Source of the DNA: Prostheceraeus crozeri
Taxonomy: Eukaryota; Platyhelminthes; Polycladida; Euryleptidae
NCBI GenBank assembly: GCA_907163375.1
Contig: CAJQUW010007545.1
Span: 364,001-428,000 of the forward strand
Reading direction: 5' to 3'
DNA: 64,000 nt
Below the pieces are notes generated by a model. That model had not been told where the DNA came from. It was given only the letters and a program-made list of their open reading frames with translations, and searched no databases. Made by a program: the position numbers and the translations under genes. How positions within the stretch are numbered: position 1 is the first letter of the stretch; each line of letters begins with the position of its first letter. Of this stretch, positions 59,032 to 64,000 are shown piece by piece.

Positions 59032-59039
59032 TGACGTCA
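59032..59039. promoter_or_regulatory. Palindromic CRE site upstream of THAP gene
   Basis: TGACGTCA, 152 bp before the ATG at 59191, embedded in GCTGTCATGACGTCATGGCG. Same type of site as at 39860. Confidence 0.4.
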
Positions 59040-59190
59040 TGGCGCTGTCAGAGATAGTAGCTGCTTCGACAATGACAGAATGAGGGAAATATAGCGACAA
59101 TTTATCCGCTGTCGAGGAACTTCACTTGACTCTCGACACTTCAGAAACATGTGTTTTCTCTGTTGCGACTGAATTGATTCAACCGAAGGC

Positions 59191-59539
59191 ATGCCCCATT
59201 GTCAAATGAGAGGCTGTTCAATAAACACAAATAATCTTGGAAAGTTGCATTATCACAGTTTTCCGAGGGACAACCCTCGTCGATCTATGTGGATTCAGAG
59301 CTGTGGAAGAAAAAAATTCATCAATCCTTCGCGTTGGATGGGGATCTGCTCTCGTCATTTTGAGGAAAAGTACTATATAAGGGATTTGAAATCGGAGTTG
59401 ATTTTGTGCAAACCAAAATTCAAACTGAATAAAAATGCAGTCCCAACTTTGAATTTACCAAAAAGTCGTGATAGCATCGATCCATTTTCTCAAAAAGCGA
59501 TTGCTGTGCTCAAACCTTCCACCGGAACATGCTTCAAAA
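59191..59539 (+). CDS. THAP zinc-finger protein, first exon (intact)
   Basis: ATG at 59191 in good context. 116 codons up to a TCAAAA|GTAAGA donor (59540) in phase 1. The finger is complete: C4, C9, F24-P25, W34, C53-x2-H56-F57, then N-A-V-P-T-L at the AVPTIF-box position. The IRDLKSEL segment after C2CH is shared with the THAP gene at 39967 (Q-R-D-L-K-S-E-L-L), so these two are sister paralogues, and both have an upstream CRE. A possible second exon begins at 59637 after TTCTAG (97-bp intron), continuing N-C-Q-D-S-Q-V-K-F to TAG at 59713; weak. Otherwise the protein is only the DNA-binding module. Confidence 0.7.
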
Positions 59540-59715
59540 GTAAGATTTCAAAGTTATGATAACCGGTGCACCGAAAATTTTGAAAGGCTACACTGAAGCA
59601 CATATTGAAGTATAGGCAATTTATTTCGCGTTCTAGATTGCCAAGATAGTCAAGTAAAATTCAAAATCTTGAAGGTAAAGAATCTGTCTTTCATAATGAA
59701 TAGCCACATTTTCTA

Positions 59716-62700
59716 GAATTCAATGAAAATTTTATAAAAACACTGGGAAAATTCTGTGCGTAGTGCTAATGAATTTGAAACAGATTTGCCTAGGCCTCCT
59801 TTAATTTCATTTCGCCAGTACTTGTAATTGATTCTTATCACACTTAAATCGCACTCGTCACGTCTCTGATAGTTCTAATGGAATTCTATAAGTTCAAGTC
59901 TTATATTTATTCACTACAAATGATGTATGTGACACACTTCCACAATATTTAAATAAAAATGCATTAATTAAGTACAATATACAAGTAACATGAAATAACG
60001 AATAAGTCAAATTTTAAAAGTGATAAATTGAAGACGAGATACCAGATTGTTTTTGGAGATATGCTCTCAAAAAGTTTATTACTCCATTTGACTTGCAATT
60101 AACACACCGTAAGTTTAGAGGCACTTTATTCCAGAAACTGCTTCCGTACCATATTATACTGTTTTCGACAAATTGTTTCGTCCTTACACGAGGTTGTCGA
60201 AAAACGTTCCTATGCGAAGCCTCATCTATAAGCTTAGATGAGGCAGAAATATATAGATGTGCAACAAAAAAAATGGTTTAAAGTTTCAATTACTTAATTT
60301 TTGAAGTCCGTGGCGGATGAAACGTCGGGATTTTAATTGATTATCTTCTCAAATTGTGGAATTTCTTTAACTGACACTGGTGTTAAAATACCATCCATGT
60401 TTAGCTCAGATGTCCGCTTGCCATGATATCTCATTCTTTGAATAATTAAGGAAGAAATAATAACAAAGGAAGAGTTTTTTTTGGATTATATCAAAATAGC
60501 TGAGCACATCAGGAAATGTAGATAAATTCGAAGTAATGCCACCGTTCTCTACAAATTGCTATGCAAGACGGTCAACATCTCGACATTACTCTGCTTCAAA
60601 CAGTCTATTTGTAATGCGACAATGTTAGCCGATGCCGAAAAATCTTTCGGATGAATCGCAGGCCACTGGAATGCTAAGATAGCCTGCATCTTAGCATATC
60701 TTATAAAACCAAATTTTCCTGTTTACCTCTTTCAAAGAAAAAATGAACTGATAAAATCAGCCCTACCTCCTAATATTGTTTTTATCTATTATTACTGTTA
60801 GGGTACCGTAAATTTTACAACGAGCAGCGGCTATGTGAGCTAGGATGCCCTTCTTAGTTTATTTTGAAACCGGAAATTAAAATTTTGAGGCTAGAAAGAA
60901 TTCTAGTACTTGTGGAATTTGAGGTGGATATAGTAACCTCTCCAACATGGATAATACTAAAAAATGTGAATGAGCTTTTACTTTTTTCAATTTTTAAAAT
61001 ACAAATATAATTTCCAATACATAATAATAGATGCAAAATCGTATCTCTATAATATCTGTTCATAAATTTCATTGGTGATACATTTACCCAGCGAAGGAAA
61101 TGAAGAAACTCCTTATATTTTCGATCGATAATTTCATTTGTCTACTAAAATCTTGGCTGCAAGTTTTTCATCGATGACATGGAATGGGAAGAATAAATGA
61201 AAGGCCCAATAATTATGTGGTCCATCAAAATCTTGCGTTCTAGGCTATCTGGTGTCAGGTAGAAATTGCTTAAGGTAGAATTCTTTTTCTTATTCATATA
61301 ATGTAGGTAAAAAATCGACAACAGCATGTTGCGCGCATTCGGAAGCATTCTTAATGGAGGAAAGCTTCACCAATTTTAGAGAAGTAGCCAATCTACCTTA
61401 TTATTAGTCGGACAGTGTTTCCCTCGAAACAGATTAAAGTGGACTCCTGAGCCCACACTAAATATTGAAAAAACACGAGTGGATGGGACACACAGTGCAA
61501 ATATGGAAATGAATCCATTTTCTCTGTCTACTGATCAACTTTAACAAGTAGGGGCTTCATGTAAGGACAAGGAGTTTTAAAATGACAAGTAGGCTTAGCT
61601 TTAGTCCGCAAAAATCACGTGTAATGCCAGTGTACGTGATTGTGTAGCATCCCAGGTAGTCGCATATCATATAAGATATAGGATTGGTTTATTATTTACA
61701 TTACAATGTATGACATGATTAAGTATTATCAAATATATGCGTCTGGCAAGTCTTGAACCCAATAACAACCAGGTTATAAAGACATCTTGCTCTAGCCAAT
61801 GTGCAGTATTCTATAAACATAGCATTTGATTCATTGGACAAGCCCTAATTTGAATATGGCAGCGAGCTTGAGTGAAATTCTAACGCCAAAAATTGCACAC
61901 GTCCTTGCAGACTTCAGTCCTATTTGTTAGGAATGTGAGAGGATGGGATATTCAAAAAATATTGATTTCATCTGGACCTAATAATAGTTATTCAATTTCG
62001 ATGATCAAATAACTTATTAGAGACATCATGGAAAATCATAAAAAGCGCGAAATCCTTTAAGAAGTAACGGTACTAAGACAATATTTCACTCAGTGTATGG
62101 ATTCCAACAGTTTAGTAATGAAGAACAACAGTTGTGCTTTTAAGCATTCTTTAAGTTTCAAATGTCCACAACGCGAAGTAAACGTTCTTCAATCAGGCAA
62201 TTGTAGGGAAACGTGCTGTACAAACAACTTTTGATTTCGCATGCGTAAAATATTAGTGCAGCCATTGAAGTGATATTAAGAAATCGCTGCACCTCATCAT
62301 TAATTGACTAGCTATTCATTAATACACTTCTGCCTTTCCAAGGCAAAATGATGCAACTACATAAGCGCGATAAGTAATTGAGCACAGATGCAAATTAGAA
62401 ATGTAATTATTAGAAAATTAGATAATTAGAATTTAAAATAATTAGAAATGTAATGTTATTAATAATGGTACACGTGTGGAACGCACTGGAACCCTATCTA
62501 ACGGTAAATAATTACTTTTGAGGAGGTCACTTCTACAACGGAGAAACAAAAAAAAGTTGGTAGTATCACATTAGTTAATGCATTTGGTGACAGCGTCGGA
62601 AACTGCTTGATCTTCGATTGTTTAACTTAGAGCTTATACTTATTACTTCACCTAATCCTCCCATTATCCATCCAATTTTAACCAGTAAAATTCATTTGCG

Positions 62701-64000
62701 AATAAATATAATCCGATCACAGCTATGATCATATTCATTTTCTTCAAATTAGATCCAAATTCCAAAACTCTTCTAAACCCAACCAAACAAATGAATCGAG
62801 TTAATACGGCAAGTCAATAAGTTACTTAAACACAATGTTTTAAGGGTACATACTTAGTAGGTTACGAATGTTCGTAAGAGGATATACTCTTTTAGAGCAT
62901 CGCTTCAGTTGTAGGGCGGAATAGTTGCATCATTGAAATGGTTTGATCAGTGCACCTGAACTAGGAAAGGATTAGGCCTACAATGAATTGAAAGTCATCA
63001 ATAGCATGATTAATCAATATGGCGACAGGTGAATTGTTCAGCGTTCGCACATCAACTGATACAGCGCTAGCGTCAAATTTACTTGCCAACAGGCTGACGG
63101 TTGCGCGACCTGTGACGTGTAATAATTGATGTGTTGCCAAGTGAATAATATTTGAATCACACTTCAGATTTCGACACTTTATTGCGTCCAAAACAGAATC
63201 CACGTGTAAGTATGATGCAAGTGCATGTTACGTCCACCGATTCCTGATGAAGTGGTACTGAAAATCGGCAATAATGAAGGGAAAGTTTGCGGAAAGGATT
63301 TAACTGACAGGAACGAGCTCAGCAACATTAAAAACCTGTTTCAGATCAAATTTCGGCAGAAAAAACATCCTGTTACATTTCGCAGAGGCTCAAAAAGGTC
63401 TACTTTCAAACTGAAAGAAGCAATTGTTTTTCCGGTTGCAGATTTGGCCTTTTTATGCCAAAACCTGTCATTTAATAGTATTTTGATACTTCCATAGGAC
63501 AGTTTCAATCAAGACTTTTTTGTCGATTTTGAGCGAGGATCATCTTGACTTGACACCACTCCCATCGCTATTTTACCATTTGCTTCGTCAATCTTGTGAT
63601 CAATCTCTGTGTTATACATGTATTAAGTTTCCACAAACAGGACGGACGAATTATTTATAAAATATGCTGACTCCTTTCAGATGCCTGAGTGATTAATCGA
63701 ATCATGAGAATTCATCATGCTGATTTGACAATTGACTCAAAATATTCCTTAATTTCACATTTTTTCATCATGCAACTATTCTTAAAAGAATACTCACGAT
63801 ATGTATGCTCCAGTGATATGATGTTCTGTTGACGTTCTCCTACATGACATTAAGTGCAAGCACAGAACGTCAAATAAATCGTTGCATAAAAATATCAACT
63901 CATTTTCAACTGCAGTATAATCCACTTATAACGAGAGCTCGTTTAGAGCGAACACGACGGAATGTCTCAAGAGAATTTACTTACAATGTATAAGACATCA
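59716..64000. other. Long interval without clear genes
   Basis: AT-rich. 60305-60340 carries GAAGTCCGTGGCGGATGAAACGTCGG, like the stem II/GAAA half of a Penelope-type hammerhead without its CTGATGA box. 61745-61800 on the minus strand has tRNA-like A and B boxes (TGGCTAGAGCAAGATG and GGGTTCAAGACT) but no complete cloverleaf, probably a SINE or tRNA relic. A plus-strand frame at 63225-63497 (I-P-D-E-V-V-L-K-I-G-N-N-E-G-K, then RRGSKRSTFKLKEA) looks coding-like but is unidentified. Confidence 0.4.

Noticed and set aside
61740-61805. Minus-strand tRNA-like sequence as a functional tRNA gene
   Set aside because: A- and B-box-like stretches exist but the acceptor and anticodon stems do not form; at most a SINE or tRNA relic.
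63240-63275. CCTGATGAAGTGGTACTGAAAATCGG as a hammerhead
   Set aside because: Both boxes are present but no stem I pairs in the correct register next to them, and it lies in a coding-like frame.
1-64000. CRISPR arrays, operons or prokaryotic signals
   Set aside because: No regularly spaced short repeats, no ribosome-binding sites or polycistronic layout; everything points to eukaryotic nuclear DNA.

Overview
The window looks like accessory, repeat-rich DNA from an AT-rich invertebrate metazoan nuclear genome. It has short exons with GT..AG signals, THAP and FLYWCH zinc fingers, hAT, MULE, mariner, LINE and Penelope-like remnants, and tRNA-derived SINEs. There are no bacterial-style operons, no rRNA and no convincing functional tRNA gene. 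The species cannot be named from the sequence. Most of the 64 kb is transposon debris of different ages.

Layout. 0-9 kb: a broken coiled-coil gene (minus strand), two decayed hAT transposases (minus strand, about 2.0-3.5 and 5.2-7.2 kb), a 485-bp inverted-repeat element with 4-bp flanking duplications, and a hAT-like non-autonomous element. 10-17 kb: a SINE, a hAT MITE with an 8-bp target duplication, a roughly 310-bp tandem repeat, a diverged fragment of a retroelement 3' end with a compensated stem, and a basic-region exon. 18-24 kb: a foldback element carrying hammerhead-ribozyme motifs, a second large inverted repeat and a direct repeat. 24.6-28.7 kb: a Penelope-like element of the permuted type (GIY-YIG endonuclease N-terminal to the reverse transcriptase) with an uninterrupted reading frame and a 1.4-kb 3' untranslated region. 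Two 5'-truncated copies of that 3' end lie at 46.3-47.2 and 56.1-57.3 kb. 30.3-31.3 kb: a FLYWCH/MULE-derived open reading frame.

36.6-59.6 kb is the most gene-like part. Five THAP zinc-finger first exons lie on the same strand (36.6, 40.0, 43.8, 51.1 and 59.2 kb). Three have an intact zinc finger, and one of these (39967-40681) reads as a complete two-exon gene. Two are broken at or next to the invariant tryptophan. Between them are exons of a basic-region family with a distal RDD/PGK block, which I recognise only as a recurring, multi-copy, uncharacterised animal family. At 51-52.7 kb the THAP exon and these blocks lie in line on one strand. Full palindromic CRE sites precede two of the THAP genes. 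The rest of the interval is MITEs, a LINE fragment, SINEs and a mariner remnant.

The most unusual signals are: (1) the permuted Penelope-like element with its long 3' UTR and a stem supported by compensatory changes; (2) two snap-back insertions, each with a hammerhead-like motif and a 12-13-bp target duplication, which suggests retroposition of foldback ribozyme elements; and (3) the same-strand cluster of THAP and basic-region exons. From about 59.7 kb to the end I see almost nothing that is clearly genic.
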